Notes under the pieces: generated by a model | Told to the model about the DNA's origin: nothing | Databases searched by the model: none | Seen by the model: the letters and a program-made list of their open reading frames with translations, nothing else | Translations under genes and position numbers: made by a program | Shown here: positions 35,643-44,574 of the stretch, piece after piece | How the letters are laid out: the number at the start of each line of letters is the position of its first letter | Numbering within the stretch: position 1 is the first letter of the stretch | From: Mycetocola_B reblochoni | Lineage (GTDB): Bacteria; Actinomycetota; Actinomycetes; Actinomycetales; Microbacteriaceae | Reading direction: 5' to 3' | DNA: 64,000 nucleotides | Assembly: GCF_003667525.1 (NCBI RefSeq) | Contig: NZ_RCUW01000012.1 | Span: forward strand, 1-64,000

Positions 35643-36380
35643 TCAGGACCAGGTGTCGGTGATCCCGGACTTGCTCAGCAGGATCGCGCGCGTCTGCCGG
35701 GTCACCTCGTCGAGGTCCCTGTGCGCGGCCGTCGTCTCGTAGATCAGACCGGCCCGCTCGGCGACCCGGCGGAGCAGGTCGTCCGTGACGGCGGGGTTCA
35801 TCGGCAGCAGGGGGCCGTGGCAGTGGGTGCCGATCGCGTTGGCGACGACCGCCCCCTCGGTGCCGTCACCGTTGCCCGTGCCGTACCTGACCGAGCCGAA
35901 GGGGTCCTGTCCGGCGTCTCGCGTGACCACCGTGGTGTGGTTCTCGGTCCCGACGACGAGGCCGAGCGCCGTCTCGACGGCGAAGCCCTCCGTGATGATC
36001 CGCGGAGCCGAGGCGTCTGTGTCGGCGGCGAACACGCCGACTCCCGTGATGGTGTCATCGGTCGCGTAGCGGACCGACCGCGTCATCAGGGAGAAGCCGG
36101 CTCCGGCGGCCACCAGCACGGCGCCGTCCGCGACGCGCTCCCGCAGCCAGGATGCGATCCGGTCGAGGTCGGGCGCGATCTGGTGCACGGCGGAGGAGGT
36201 GCCGGAGCCGATCAGGATGATGTCGACGTCGTCGCCGGGAACGTCGTCCGCGACGCGGTAGCTCGACTCGATCACGTCGAGTCCCGCCAGCCGCGCCCGG
36301 TGGGCGAGCGCGGTCCGGTTGCCGACATCGCCGTTCAGCGAGAGCGTCTCGGGGTAGAGCTCGATGATGTGGATGCTCAT
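35643..36380 (-). CDS. GatD-like class-I glutamine amidotransferase lacking the catalytic cysteine
   Basis: A 245-residue protein with the GatD/CobB-like glutaminase fold: IELYPETLSLNGDVGN opening, IILIGSGTSSAVHQ and the His block AIGTHCHGPLLPMNP, which is well kept. The nucleophile elbow, normally VCGGYQLLG, here reads VAAGAGFSLMTR, so the Cys is replaced by Gly or Ala and the following Gln by Ser. In canonical GatD this Cys makes ammonia from glutamine for MurT, which amidates D-Glu of lipid II. This protein can hardly do that. Its ATG overlaps the murT-like stop (ATGA), so the pair is still coexpressed and may be a scaffold or have a new role. Confidence 0.82.
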   Translation of the reverse strand: MSIHIIELYPETLSLNGDVGNRTALAHRARLAGLDVIESSYRVADDVPGDDVDIILIGSGTSSAVHQIAPDLDRIASWLRERVADGAVLVAAGAGFSLMTRSVRYATDDTITGVGVFAADTDASAPRIITEGFAVETALGLVVGTENHTTVVTRDAGQDPFGSVRYGTGNGDGTEGAVVANAIGTHCHGPLLPMNPAVTDDLLRRVAERAGLIYETTAAHRDLDEVTRQTRAILLSKSGITDTWS

Positions 36381-37669
36381 GCGGAACCGGCCTCCAGGTC
36401 CTTGTAGCCGAGGTACTTCCTGGTGATCAGCATCTGGTCGTAGTCGAGGAAGAAGGTGTGCCGTCCACTGGCCGGACGGGGCCGGTCGAGCATCGCCTGC
36501 ACGGCCTCGGTGACGTCGGGGATGATCGTCCCGAAGTCCTTGCCCTCGTAGGCGAGCCGCAGGGCGACGAAGGGACCCTTGGGTCCGGAGATCACGTCGA
36601 CGTGGCCGATCTTCGAGAAGTCGGCCGCGTACAGCCAGGACGGGTCCTTGCTGGACTCGTCGTAGGCGAACAGCACCGAGTCGGGGGTGCGATCCAGGTA
36701 GTCAAGGTTGAGCTGCAGGCTGGCGAGATTCTTCAGCATGAGGATCTCGATCTCGACGTCGCCGACGGTGAGGATCTCCCCCCTGCCGTAGACGGTCTTC
36801 GTCGACTGCACGGCCTCGACCGCCGTCTCGATCGAGAACCGGTCGCCGAGTGCGTTGGCCGCGACGGAGAGTGCCGCGGCGATGTCGACCGCGTAGTGGA
36901 TCCCACGCGACGGCATGACGATCCGGTGCTCGACCCCGCCGAAGGCGATCGTCGCGATGTTCCGGTCGACGCCGACCACCTCTGCCCTGGCCGCACGGCC
37001 GGTGACCTGCTCCTTGCCAGAGAAGTCCCGTGCCGACACCTGACCGTGCGGGGCGCTGGCCTGCACCTCGTCGGTGACGCCGAAGTACTCGACGTCCAGC
37101 CGGCCTTCCGCCTCGAGCTCGGTGCCGAGGTGGCCGAGGAAGTTGTCGTCGCGGTTGAGTGCGATGTACTCGGAGACCTCGCCGGCGATGTCGCGGAACA
37201 TCTGCGCCACCTTGTCCGGCTCGCCGAAGCGGTAGATCTGGTCGACGAGGAGGTTGAGGATGACCGCGGACTGCGGACGCAGCTGGCGGCAGATCTCGAC
37301 GCCGTACGCCTCGTCGACCTCGAGGATCGCGATGTCGGCGTCGAGCTTTCCCGTCAGCGACACGTCGGCCAGGACGGCGGAGGCGATCCCCTGGGGCATG
37401 TTCGCCCCCGACGGGTTGCTGAACACCCGCAGGCCGTGGGCGCGAACGATGCCGGTGATGATGTTCGTCGTCGTCGACTTGCCGTTGGAGCCCAGGATGA
37501 CGATCGAACCGTACGGGAGCTTCTCGGTCACGTCGCCGACGAAGTCGCGGTTCATCTTCTGCGCGACGAGGCCGGGGAACGCGCTCCCTCCGCCGCGGAG
37601 GCGGGTCGCGAAGCGGGCTGCCCGCCCGGCGAGGACGGGGAGGACGAAGGCGGCACCCGGCTTAGTCAA
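36377..37669 (-). CDS. MurT-like Mur ligase domain protein without zinc ribbon
   Basis: A 430-residue Mur-ligase-fold protein: P-loop IVILGSNGKSTTTNIITGI, then IAILEVDEAYG and VILNLLVDQIYRFGEPD of the central ATPase domain, and a C-terminal DUF1727 (ILMLKNLASLQLNLDYL, then DPSWLYAADFSKIG). Typical MurT carries a four-cysteine zinc ribbon in the central domain and LxKNPAG in DUF1727. Here no cysteine lies between residues 150 and 240 and the motif is KNLAS. The start is a TTG overlapping the last codons of rpoD, so it is cotranscribed with the sigma factor gene. It is a divergent MurT subfamily, paired with a Cys-less GatD-like partner. Confidence 0.82.
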   Translation of the reverse strand: MTKPGAAFVLPVLAGRAARFATRLRGGGSAFPGLVAQKMNRDFVGDVTEKLPYGSIVILGSNGKSTTTNIITGIVRAHGLRVFSNPSGANMPQGIASAVLADVSLTGKLDADIAILEVDEAYGVEICRQLRPQSAVILNLLVDQIYRFGEPDKVAQMFRDIAGEVSEYIALNRDDNFLGHLGTELEAEGRLDVEYFGVTDEVQASAPHGQVSARDFSGKEQVTGRAARAEVVGVDRNIATIAFGGVEHRIVMPSRGIHYAVDIAAALSVAANALGDRFSIETAVEAVQSTKTVYGRGEILTVGDVEIEILMLKNLASLQLNLDYLDRTPDSVLFAYDESSKDPSWLYAADFSKIGHVDVISGPKGPFVALRLAYEGKDFGTIIPDVTEAVQAMLDRPRPASGRHTFFLDYDQMLITRKYLGYKDLEAGSA

Positions 37670-39107
37670 GGTAGTCCCTCAGCGACTGCGAGCGCGACGG
37701 GTGGCGCAGCTTCGCCATCGTCTTCGACTCGATCTGGCGGATGCGCTCGCGGGTGACCCCGAAGGTGTCGCCGATCTGGTCGAGGGTCTTCGGCATTCCG
37801 TCGCCGAGGCCGAATCGCATGCGGATGACGCCCGCCTCGCGCTCCGACAGGGAATCGAGCAGGCTCTCGAGCTGCTTCTGCAGCATCGTGAAGCCGACCG
37901 CGTCCGCGGGGACGACGGCCTCAGTGTCCTCGATGAGGTCACCGAACTCGCTGTCGCCGTCCTCGCCGAGGGGCGTGTGCAGCGAGATCGGCTCCCTGCC
38001 GTATTTCTGCACCTCCACGACCTTCTCCGGCGTCATGTCGAGCTCGCGGCTGAGCTCTTCCGGCGTGGGCTCGCGGCCGAGGTCCTGCAGCATCTGCCGC
38101 TGGACGCGCGCGAGCTTGTTGATCACCTCGACCATGTGGACGGGGATGCGGATGGTGCGGGCCTGGTCGGCCATCGCACGCGTGATCGCCTGCCGGATCC
38201 ACCAGGTTGCATAGGTGGAGAACTTGAAGCCCTTGGTGTAGTCGAACTTCTCGACCGCACGGATCAGACCGAGGTTGCCCTCCTGGATGAGGTCGAGGAA
38301 CTGCATGCCTCGGCCGGTGTAGCGCTTGGCGAGGCTGACGACGAGACGCAGGTTGGCACCGAGCAGATGGCTCTTGGCCCGCTGGCCGTCGCGGGCGACC
38401 CACTGCAGCTCTCGCTTGAGCTTCTTGTCGATGTCGGGGGTGTTGGCGAGCTTGTCCTCCGCGAACAGGCCGGCCTCGATGCGCATCGCGAGCTCGACCT
38501 CTTCGGCCGCGTTCAGCAGGGCGACCTTTCCGATCTGCTTGAGGTAGTCCTTCACCGGGTCGGCGGTCGCGCCCGTGATGGTGGTGGAGTACACCGGCAC
38601 CTCGTCGTCGTCGGACGATGAGATGACCATCGCGCCCTGCTTGAGCAGTGCGGCGTTCGCCGCGGCAACCGCGGGGGCCTCGCCGTGTTCGACGTCGTCG
38701 GCGCCGTCGAGCTCCTCCGTCACCTCTCGCTCGGCGTCCGTGGACGTCGCGCTCGTGGCGGAGGCGCGCTTCGCGGCGGCGGTCTTCGCCTTCGCGGCGG
38801 CGGTCTTCGCCTTCGCGGCGGTGGTCTTCGCCGCCGGCTTCTTGGCTGCGGTCCGCTTCGTCGGGGCGGGCTTCTCAGCGTCCTCGCCCTCCGACGACGC
38901 CTTTGCCGCGGCCGTCTTCGCCGCGGTCGTCTTCGCAGCGGCCGTCTTCGCCGTGCTCGCCGCCTTTGCCGTGGACGTGCTCGCGGCCTTTCGCGGTGCG
39001 GCCCGCTTGGCCGGTGCCTTCTTCGCGGGGGCGGCCTCGGCGCTCTCCGCAGCTGCTCCGGCGGTCACCTCCGGCTCGTCGGCTTTCGCCTTCGTCTTGG
39101 CGGCCAT
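37662..39107 (-). CDS. rpoD: Principal sigma factor RpoD/HrdB (sigma-70)
   Basis: A 481-residue sigma-70 group 1 factor. The N-terminal 120 residues are Ala/Lys-rich, histone H1-like (AKTAAAK repeats). Region 1.2 is PVKDYLKQIGKVALL, 2.1-2.4 includes GLIRAVEKFDYTKGFKFSTY and ATWWIRQAITRA, 3.0 has IRIPVHMVEVINKL, and 4.2 is TLDQIGDTFGVTRERIRQIE, ending at LRDYLD. The ATG has GAGAGGGG eight bases upstream. It is the first gene of rpoD-murT-like-gatD-like. Confidence 0.96.
   Translation of the reverse strand: MAAKTKAKADEPEVTAGAAAESAEAAPAKKAPAKRAAPRKAASTSTAKAASTAKTAAAKTTAAKTAAAKASSEGEDAEKPAPTKRTAAKKPAAKTTAAKAKTAAAKAKTAAAKRASATSATSTDAEREVTEELDGADDVEHGEAPAVAAANAALLKQGAMVISSSDDDEVPVYSTTITGATADPVKDYLKQIGKVALLNAAEEVELAMRIEAGLFAEDKLANTPDIDKKLKRELQWVARDGQRAKSHLLGANLRLVVSLAKRYTGRGMQFLDLIQEGNLGLIRAVEKFDYTKGFKFSTYATWWIRQAITRAMADQARTIRIPVHMVEVINKLARVQRQMLQDLGREPTPEELSRELDMTPEKVVEVQKYGREPISLHTPLGEDGDSEFGDLIEDTEAVVPADAVGFTMLQKQLESLLDSLSEREAGVIRMRFGLGDGMPKTLDQIGDTFGVTRERIRQIESKTMAKLRHPSRSQSLRDYLD
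38770..38832 (-). repeat. Three 21-bp tandem repeats in rpoD
   Basis: Units start at 38770, 38791 and 38812; the first two are identical and the third differs by one base. They encode the seven-residue repeat AKTAAAK in the sigma-factor N-terminal extension. Confidence 0.88.
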
Positions 39108-39138
39108 GCAAACCCCTCTCGTCACGGACATGTCATCG

Positions 39139-39154
39139 ACGATCGCGCGATCGT
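39139..39154. promoter_or_regulatory. 16-bp perfect palindrome in the rpoD leader
   Basis: ACGATCGCGCGATCGT, followed by six T on the plus strand, lies 32-47 nt upstream of the rpoD ATG. TTGACA/TGTCAA inverted hexamers (39158-39163 and 39177-39182) follow further upstream. It could be an operator or, on the plus strand, a short terminator that blocks antisense transcription into rpoD. Confidence 0.4.
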
Positions 39155-39275
39155 TTTTTGACAGTGCTAAGACCCTTGTCAAGTCCGCACGACGATGCGT
39201 GGGACAGACCGGGTCTCTAAGAGACAAGTATTGCACGGATGCCGATGGGGGCCGACCACGGCCGAGCGCCCCGGC

Positions 39276-40577
39276 TCAGCGTCCGCGCCATCTCTCCATC
39301 AGTGCAACCCAGAGCGGGCCGACGTCTATTCCTTCCGACTCCCTCAGCGTCGCCCGCGAACGGCGACGGGTGAGCATGACCATCAGCAGGCCCGTCCCGA
39401 TGACGGGGAACTGGACGAGGAAGGCCACCCGGAAGGCGTCGAGGCCGTAAACGCCGCTGCCACCGGATGCGAGGTCGAGCACGGCGCCCACGAGGAACAT
39501 CATCACGAAGCTGGCGAGGAACCCGCCCACGTTGACCACGCCGTTCGCCGCGCCGAGGATGTGCGGAGGGTTCGCCGTTCGGGCGAAGTCGAAGCTGATC
39601 AGGGAGCCGGGTCCGCCGACGCCGAGGACGAGCAGAAGCACGATGACCAGCCAGTCCGGCGGGGTGCCGGGCCAGGCGAGCACGAGGGCCCAGGTGCCGA
39701 GGATGGCGCAGACGACGGCGATCACCAGGTTGGACCTGCGGTAGGGGAAGCGCGCGCTCAGCAGACCGAGGACCGGGCCGGCCACGACGCCGGTCAGCAC
39801 AACGAAGAGCAGCATGGCCGCGGCACGGGACGGTTCCCAGCCCAGTCCGAAGACCATGAACGGGTATCCCCACAGCAGGCTGAACACCGTACCGCTCGAC
39901 TGGGTCGAGAAGTGCGACCAGAACCCGAGCTGGGTCCCCGGCCGCGCGAAGCTCCCGCGCACCTCCGTGAGCGTGGCTCCCCAGCTGGGGGCCGCCGGCG
40001 GACGCGGGGCCGAACGGGGGCGGTCGTGCACGAGCACGATCGCGAGCACGAGGGCGATCCCCGCGAGCGAGGCGGCGCTCAGAAAGGCGGTGGTCCAGCC
40101 GCTCATGTGAAGGAGCCAGGCGAACGGAACGGCGGAGAGGATCTGGCCGATCTGGCCGAGGTTGCCGATCCACTGGGACAGCTGCGGGACGATCGGCCCG
40201 CTGAACCACGAGGTGGTCAGGCGCATGACGGAGACGAAGATCGTCGCGTCGCCCGCTCCGACCAGTACACGGCCGGTGACCGCGAGAGAGAAGTGTGGGC
40301 TCAACGCCAGGATCGTCTGCCCGACCGTGAGGAAGAGCATCCCGGCGATGATGAGCCGGCGCGGGCCGAAGCGGTCGATCAGCACCCCGACGGGGATCTG
40401 CATCCCGGCGTACACCACGAGCTGCATGACGGCGAGCGACGACATGGCCGCGGCGGTGACACCGAAACGGTCGAGGGCGTCGACCCCCGCGACACCGAGC
40501 GAGGAGCGCTGCAGCACCGCGACGACGTAGACGACGACGGCGACCCCGTAGACAACCCAGGAACGGCGCGAATTCAC
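39276..40577 (-). CDS. MFS transporter
   Basis: A 433-residue twelve-helix major facilitator protein. The A-motif-like loop DRFGPRRLIIAG lies between TM2 and TM3. There is a central cytoplasmic linker (about 190-215, HDRPRSAPRPPAAPS) and a second-half counterpart SARFPYRRSN. TM4/5 carry VGAGDATIFVSVMRL and TM5 GNLGQIGQILSAVPF. The substrate cannot be told from the sequence. The GTG start is 17 bp from the PAC2 gene end on the same strand, so the two may be cotranscribed. Confidence 0.88.
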   Translation of the reverse strand: MNSRRSWVVYGVAVVVYVVAVLQRSSLGVAGVDALDRFGVTAAAMSSLAVMQLVVYAGMQIPVGVLIDRFGPRRLIIAGMLFLTVGQTILALSPHFSLAVTGRVLVGAGDATIFVSVMRLTTSWFSGPIVPQLSQWIGNLGQIGQILSAVPFAWLLHMSGWTTAFLSAASLAGIALVLAIVLVHDRPRSAPRPPAAPSWGATLTEVRGSFARPGTQLGFWSHFSTQSSGTVFSLLWGYPFMVFGLGWEPSRAAAMLLFVVLTGVVAGPVLGLLSARFPYRRSNLVIAVVCAILGTWALVLAWPGTPPDWLVIVLLLVLGVGGPGSLISFDFARTANPPHILGAANGVVNVGGFLASFVMMFLVGAVLDLASGGSGVYGLDAFRVAFLVQFPVIGTGLLMVMLTRRRSRATLRESEGIDVGPLWVALMERWRGR

Positions 40578-40596
40578 CCCCTCAGCCTAGTGGTGA

Positions 40597-41520
40597 TCAG
40601 GCGAGGCCCCGCCCTCCCTGCTCGTCGCCGCGTCCGCTGAGGAAGCGTTCGAGCTCGGCGGCGATCTCGTCCGCGCTGGGGAGCTCGCCCGCGCCGTCGG
40701 TGAGCGGCGACCGGGCCGTGGCGTCGCCGAGCTCGCTGTCGTACCGCTCCTCGAGCGTCGCGATCAACCGCTGCAGCTCGTCGTTGCCGTCGATCTGCTC
40801 CTGGACCTTGGAGACGAACCGGCGTCCCGCGTCGCGCAGGGTGTCCGTCGGGAGGATGAGCCCCTCGGCCGCGCCGAGCCCGTCGATCGCGGTGACCAGT
40901 GCCTCGGGATACTCCGTCTCGGCGAGGTAGTGCGGGACGAGGACCGCGAACCCGCTGACCGGCCTGCCGGTGTCGCGGATCGCACCGTGAAGCCGGTGCA
41001 GGGGCGTCGCCTGAACGCGCATCGTCGTCCGCCAGGCGCTCAGCCGATCCACCAGCTCGCCACGCGTGCCGGTGACGACCACCCCCAGCGCCCTGGTGTG
41101 CGGCACCGGCATCGGCACCCCCTGCACCCAGCTCGCCCCCGAGACGCGGAAGCGCTCGACGAGGTCCATCACCGCGTCGGTGAACGCCTCCCAGGCCAGG
41201 TCGGGCTCGTAGCCGATGAGCGCGAGGAACGGCTGTCCCATCTCGTCGTCGGCGAGGGCGAGCTCCAGGCGCGGGGCCGTGTAGTCGCGGAAGTCGTCCT
41301 GGTCGAAGAGAACGGAGGGACGACGCGCGCGGTAGTCGAGGAAGGTGTCGTTGTCGAACGCCGCGACCGTTCGGGACTGCCGGTCCCCCCTGATGAACTC
41401 GATCAGCTGACCCGAGGTCGTCCCCGCATCCGCGAAGCCCGTCATCGCCATGACCAGCGGCAAGCCGGAGGGGACCTCGTCGGCGAGGGGGGTCAACGAG
41501 TAGATGTCAGCGTGAGGCAT
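40597..41520 (-). CDS. PAC2 family protein (proteasome assembly chaperone-like)
   Basis: A 307-residue PAC2-fold protein: LVMAMTGFADAGTTSGQLIEFI near the start (the conserved G-F-x-D-A-G), AFDNDTFLDYRARRPSV, LIGYEPDLAWEAF and GVPMPVPHTRALGV. It ends in a Glu-rich helix. PAC2 proteins of Actinobacteria are widespread with no firm function. The ATG lies 6 nt after TAGGCT (leaderless). Divergent from pepA across 90 bp. Confidence 0.9.
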   Translation of the reverse strand: MPHADIYSLTPLADEVPSGLPLVMAMTGFADAGTTSGQLIEFIRGDRQSRTVAAFDNDTFLDYRARRPSVLFDQDDFRDYTAPRLELALADDEMGQPFLALIGYEPDLAWEAFTDAVMDLVERFRVSGASWVQGVPMPVPHTRALGVVVTGTRGELVDRLSAWRTTMRVQATPLHRLHGAIRDTGRPVSGFAVLVPHYLAETEYPEALVTAIDGLGAAEGLILPTDTLRDAGRRFVSKVQEQIDGNDELQRLIATLEERYDSELGDATARSPLTDGAGELPSADEIAAELERFLSGRGDEQGGRGLA

Positions 41521-41526
41521 CCTTCA

Positions 41527-41532
41527 AGCCTA
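41527..41532 (-). promoter_or_regulatory. -10 element of the PAC2 gene (leaderless)
   Basis: Minus-strand TAGGCT, 6 nt before the ATG. Confidence 0.6.
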
Positions 41533-41598
41533 GGCGCGCACGCGCGCGAGCGCTGCCCCACGCCGCGCGCCGTGAGCGAACAGGCCGGGCCCGCCGCC

Positions 41599-41604
41599 TA
41601 GCAT
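41599..41604 (+). promoter_or_regulatory. -10 element of pepA (leaderless)
   Basis: TAGCAT, 6 nt before the pepA ATG. Confidence 0.6.
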
Positions 41605-41610
41605 GGAGGC

Positions 41611-43059
41611 ATGGCAACCAGCTCCCTCACCTTCACATCCGACGACGCCCTCCGCACCGACGAGGGCACCATCCTGCTCCTGGTCCGGTCCGGCGACGCC
41701 CCCGTCGTCATCGGCAGCGACGCGGTCGACCAGCCGACGCTGTCGGCCCTCGGCTTCACCGGCACGGCCGAGCAGCACGGCGTCATCGTCCTGGACGGCA
41801 GGAGGATCGAGCTGGTCGGCGTCGGCTCCGAGCTCACCGAGCGCAGCGTGCGCCGGGCGGTCGGCTCAGCCGTGCTCAAGGCCGAGGGCGAGAACAGCTA
41901 CCGCATCGTCGTGCCCGCGGGCCTGCTCGCGGCCGCCGCGGAGGGCGCGGCCCTGGGCTCCTACCGCTTCCGCACCTACCGCGGGACGCTCAGCACCGCG
42001 ACGACCGTGCCGCCGATCGTGCTGCACACCACGGATGACGACGCGGCAACCACAGTCGAGCGGGTCCTGGCGGTCGCCGACTCGGTCGCGCTGGTCAAGG
42101 ACCTCGCCAACACCCCCGGGCGTGACCTGCCGCCGGCCGAGCTCGCCGCCCGCGCCATCGACGCCGTGGCCGAGCTACCCGTCGAGGTGACGGTCTGGGA
42201 CGAGAAGGAGCTCGCCGACGGCGGCTTCGGCGGGATCACCGGCGTCGGCCAGGGGTCCTCGCGACCCCCGCGTCTGGTGAAGCTGAGCTACTCCCCCGCG
42301 GGCGCCCAGGCCCACCTCGCCCTCGTCGGCAAGGGCATCACCTTCGACACCGGCGGCCTCTCCCTCAAGCCCGCGACCTCGATGACGGGAATGAAGTACG
42401 ACATGGCCGGCGCGGCGACGGTGCTCGGCACCCTCGTCGCCGCCGCCAGGCTGGGCGTGGCGACCCGCATCACCGCCTGGCTGTGCGTCGCCGAGAACAT
42501 GCCCTCAGGGACCGCCATCCGGCCAGATGACGTGCTCACGATGAAGAACGGCACGACGGTCGAGGTCACCAATACCGACGCCGAGGGACGCCTCGTGCTC
42601 GCCGACGGTCTCGTCATGGCCTCGGAGGAGCACCCCGACGCGATCGTCGACGTGGCCACCCTCACCGGTGCAGCCCTGGTCGCGCTCGGCCGGCGGACCG
42701 CGGCCGTCATGGGCGACTCGGCGCTCGGCCAGCGCATTCTCGACCTCGCGGGCACCGCGGACGAGCCCATGTGGGCGATGCCCTTCCCCGAGGAGCTCCG
42801 CGAGGTGCTGAAGTCGAACGTCGCCGACCTCATCAACGCGAAGATCGGCGGCTACGGCGGGACCCTGACCGCGGGCCTGTTCCTCCGCGAGTTCGTCGGG
42901 ACGGTCGACGGCGGCGACGAGCGGATTCCGTGGGCCCACCTGGACATCGCCGGCCCCGGCGACAACCCCGACGCGCCGCACGGCTTCACCGGCAAGGGCG
43001 CGACCGCGTTCTCGCTCAGGACCCTGCTCGGGCTCGCCGAGGAACTGGCCACTCCGTAG
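41611..43059 (+). CDS. pepA: Leucyl aminopeptidase (M17)
   Basis: A 482-residue M17 cytosol aminopeptidase removing N-terminal residues from peptides. The C-terminal catalytic domain shows the di-metal residues: VGKGITFDTGGLSLKP (Lys, Asp), MKYDMAGAATVLG (Asp), and the signature NTDAEGRLVLADGL (Asp, Glu, Arg). The N-terminal macro-like domain covers about 1-165. Leaderless start behind TAGCAT. Length is usual for the family. Confidence 0.96.
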   Translation: MATSSLTFTSDDALRTDEGTILLLVRSGDAPVVIGSDAVDQPTLSALGFTGTAEQHGVIVLDGRRIELVGVGSELTERSVRRAVGSAVLKAEGENSYRIVVPAGLLAAAAEGAALGSYRFRTYRGTLSTATTVPPIVLHTTDDDAATTVERVLAVADSVALVKDLANTPGRDLPPAELAARAIDAVAELPVEVTVWDEKELADGGFGGITGVGQGSSRPPRLVKLSYSPAGAQAHLALVGKGITFDTGGLSLKPATSMTGMKYDMAGAATVLGTLVAAARLGVATRITAWLCVAENMPSGTAIRPDDVLTMKNGTTVEVTNTDAEGRLVLADGLVMASEEHPDAIVDVATLTGAALVALGRRTAAVMGDSALGQRILDLAGTADEPMWAMPFPEELREVLKSNVADLINAKIGGYGGTLTAGLFLREFVGTVDGGDERIPWAHLDIAGPGDNPDAPHGFTGKGATAFSLRTLLGLAEELATP

Positions 43060-43151
43060 TAAGGTCGAGCGGGAAACCGTAACCCACTGTCGTGCCGCCC
43101 ACCAGACGCCACGGCACCACGCACCAACCAGATGCACAAGGGAGATTCCGA

Positions 43152-44525
43152 GTGTCGGAGCAGAAGTTTGACGTCGTCGTCCTCGGTGGAGGCAGCGGCG
43201 GATATGCCGCAGCGTTGCGAGCCACCGAGCTGGGCTTCAGCGTCGCGCTGATCGAGAAGGACAAGCTGGGCGGCACCTGCCTGCATCGGGGCTGCATCCC
43301 GACGAAGGCGCTGCTTCACGCCGCCGAGGTCGCGGACGTGACGAAGGAGTCGGCGCAGTACGGCATCGTCGCCGAGTTCGGCGGGATCGACATCGCGGGC
43401 GTCACGGCCTACCGCGAGGGCATCGTCGCCAAGAAGTACAAGGGGCTCCAGGGCCTGATCAAGGCGCGCAAAATCACCGTGATCGAGGGCGAGGGGCGGC
43501 TGGCGTCCCCGACCAGCGTCCAGGTCGGGGACGACACAATCGTCGGCGACACGATCATCCTCGCCACCGGCTCGTACAGCCGGAGCCTGCCCGGTCTCGA
43601 GATCGGCGGACGGGTTATCACCAGCGAGCAGGCGCTCGGCCTGGACTACGTGCCGGAGCGGGTCGCCATCCTCGGCGGCGGCGTCATCGGCGTCGAGTTC
43701 GCGAGCGTGTGGCGCTCCTTCGGCGCCGAGGTCACCATCATCGAGGGGCTGCCCCACCTGGCCCCCAATGAAGACGAGGCCATCTCGAAGAACCTCGAGC
43801 GGCAGTTCCGCAAGCGCGGCATCGACTTCAGGATCGGCACCCGGTTCCAGAGCGTGGACCAGGACGACGAGGGCGTCGAGGTCACGCTCGAGAACGGCGA
43901 CGTCATCAGCGCCGACGTTCTGCTCGTCGCGGTGGGGCGTGGCCCCTCGACCGCGGGCCTGGGCTTCGAGGACGCCGGTGTGACCGTGGATCGCGGCTTC
44001 GTCATCACGGACGAGCGTCTGCAGACCTCGGTGCCGGGCGTCTACGCGGTCGGCGACATCGTTCCCGGCCTGCAGCTCGCGCACAGGGGATTCCAGCAGG
44101 GCATCTTCGTCGCCGAGGAGATCGCGGGTCTCAACCCCGTCGTCATCCCGGACGTCAACATCCCCAAGGTCACCTACTCCCAGCCGGAGATCGCCTCGAT
44201 CGGGCTCACGGAGGCCGCAGCGGCCGAGCAGTACGGCGCCGACAAGATCAGCGCCTACGAGTACAACCTGGCCGGCAACGGCAAGAGCGAGATCATCGGC
44301 ACCTCGGGCATCGTCAAGGTGATCCGCGAGGTCGATGGCCCCGTCATCGGCGTGCACATGATCGGCGACCGCGTCGGCGAGCTCATCAACGAGGGTCAGC
44401 TCGCCGTCAACTGGGAGGCGTACCCCGAAGACCTCGCCCCCCTCATCCACGCCCACCCGACTCAGAACGAGGCTCTGGGTGAGGCATTCCTCTACCTGGC
44501 CGGGAAGCCGCTGCACACACTGTGA
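43152..44525 (+). CDS. lpd: Dihydrolipoyl dehydrogenase (E3)
   Basis: A 457-residue flavoprotein reoxidising dihydrolipoamide of the 2-oxoacid dehydrogenase complexes. Features: FAD-site VVLGGGSGGYAAA, redox-active disulfide GGTCLHRGCIPTKAL, NAD-site VAILGGGVIGVEFA, the second FAD motif GVYAVGDIVPG, and the catalytic His-Glu in HAHPTQNEALGEA. The GTG start follows AAGGGAG. It is followed 49 bp later by sucB, so E3 and E2 are made together. Confidence 0.96.
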   Translation: MSEQKFDVVVLGGGSGGYAAALRATELGFSVALIEKDKLGGTCLHRGCIPTKALLHAAEVADVTKESAQYGIVAEFGGIDIAGVTAYREGIVAKKYKGLQGLIKARKITVIEGEGRLASPTSVQVGDDTIVGDTIILATGSYSRSLPGLEIGGRVITSEQALGLDYVPERVAILGGGVIGVEFASVWRSFGAEVTIIEGLPHLAPNEDEAISKNLERQFRKRGIDFRIGTRFQSVDQDDEGVEVTLENGDVISADVLLVAVGRGPSTAGLGFEDAGVTVDRGFVITDERLQTSVPGVYAVGDIVPGLQLAHRGFQQGIFVAEEIAGLNPVVIPDVNIPKVTYSQPEIASIGLTEAAAAEQYGADKISAYEYNLAGNGKSEIIGTSGIVKVIREVDGPVIGVHMIGDRVGELINEGQLAVNWEAYPEDLAPLIHAHPTQNEALGEAFLYLAGKPLHTL

Positions 44526-44574
44526 TGGCCCCCGAACTGAACGAACCCACACAGTTTTCGAAGGAGACAACGTC

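Noticed and set aside
36377..37669. MurT-like gene as a pseudogene
   Set aside because: The frame, P-loop and DUF1727 are intact and it is coupled to its neighbour; loss of the zinc ribbon alone does not show decay.
39139..39160. Intrinsic terminator for a plus-strand transcript before rpoD
   Set aside because: The stem with T6 looks like a terminator, but no plus-strand gene ends here; kept only as a palindrome.
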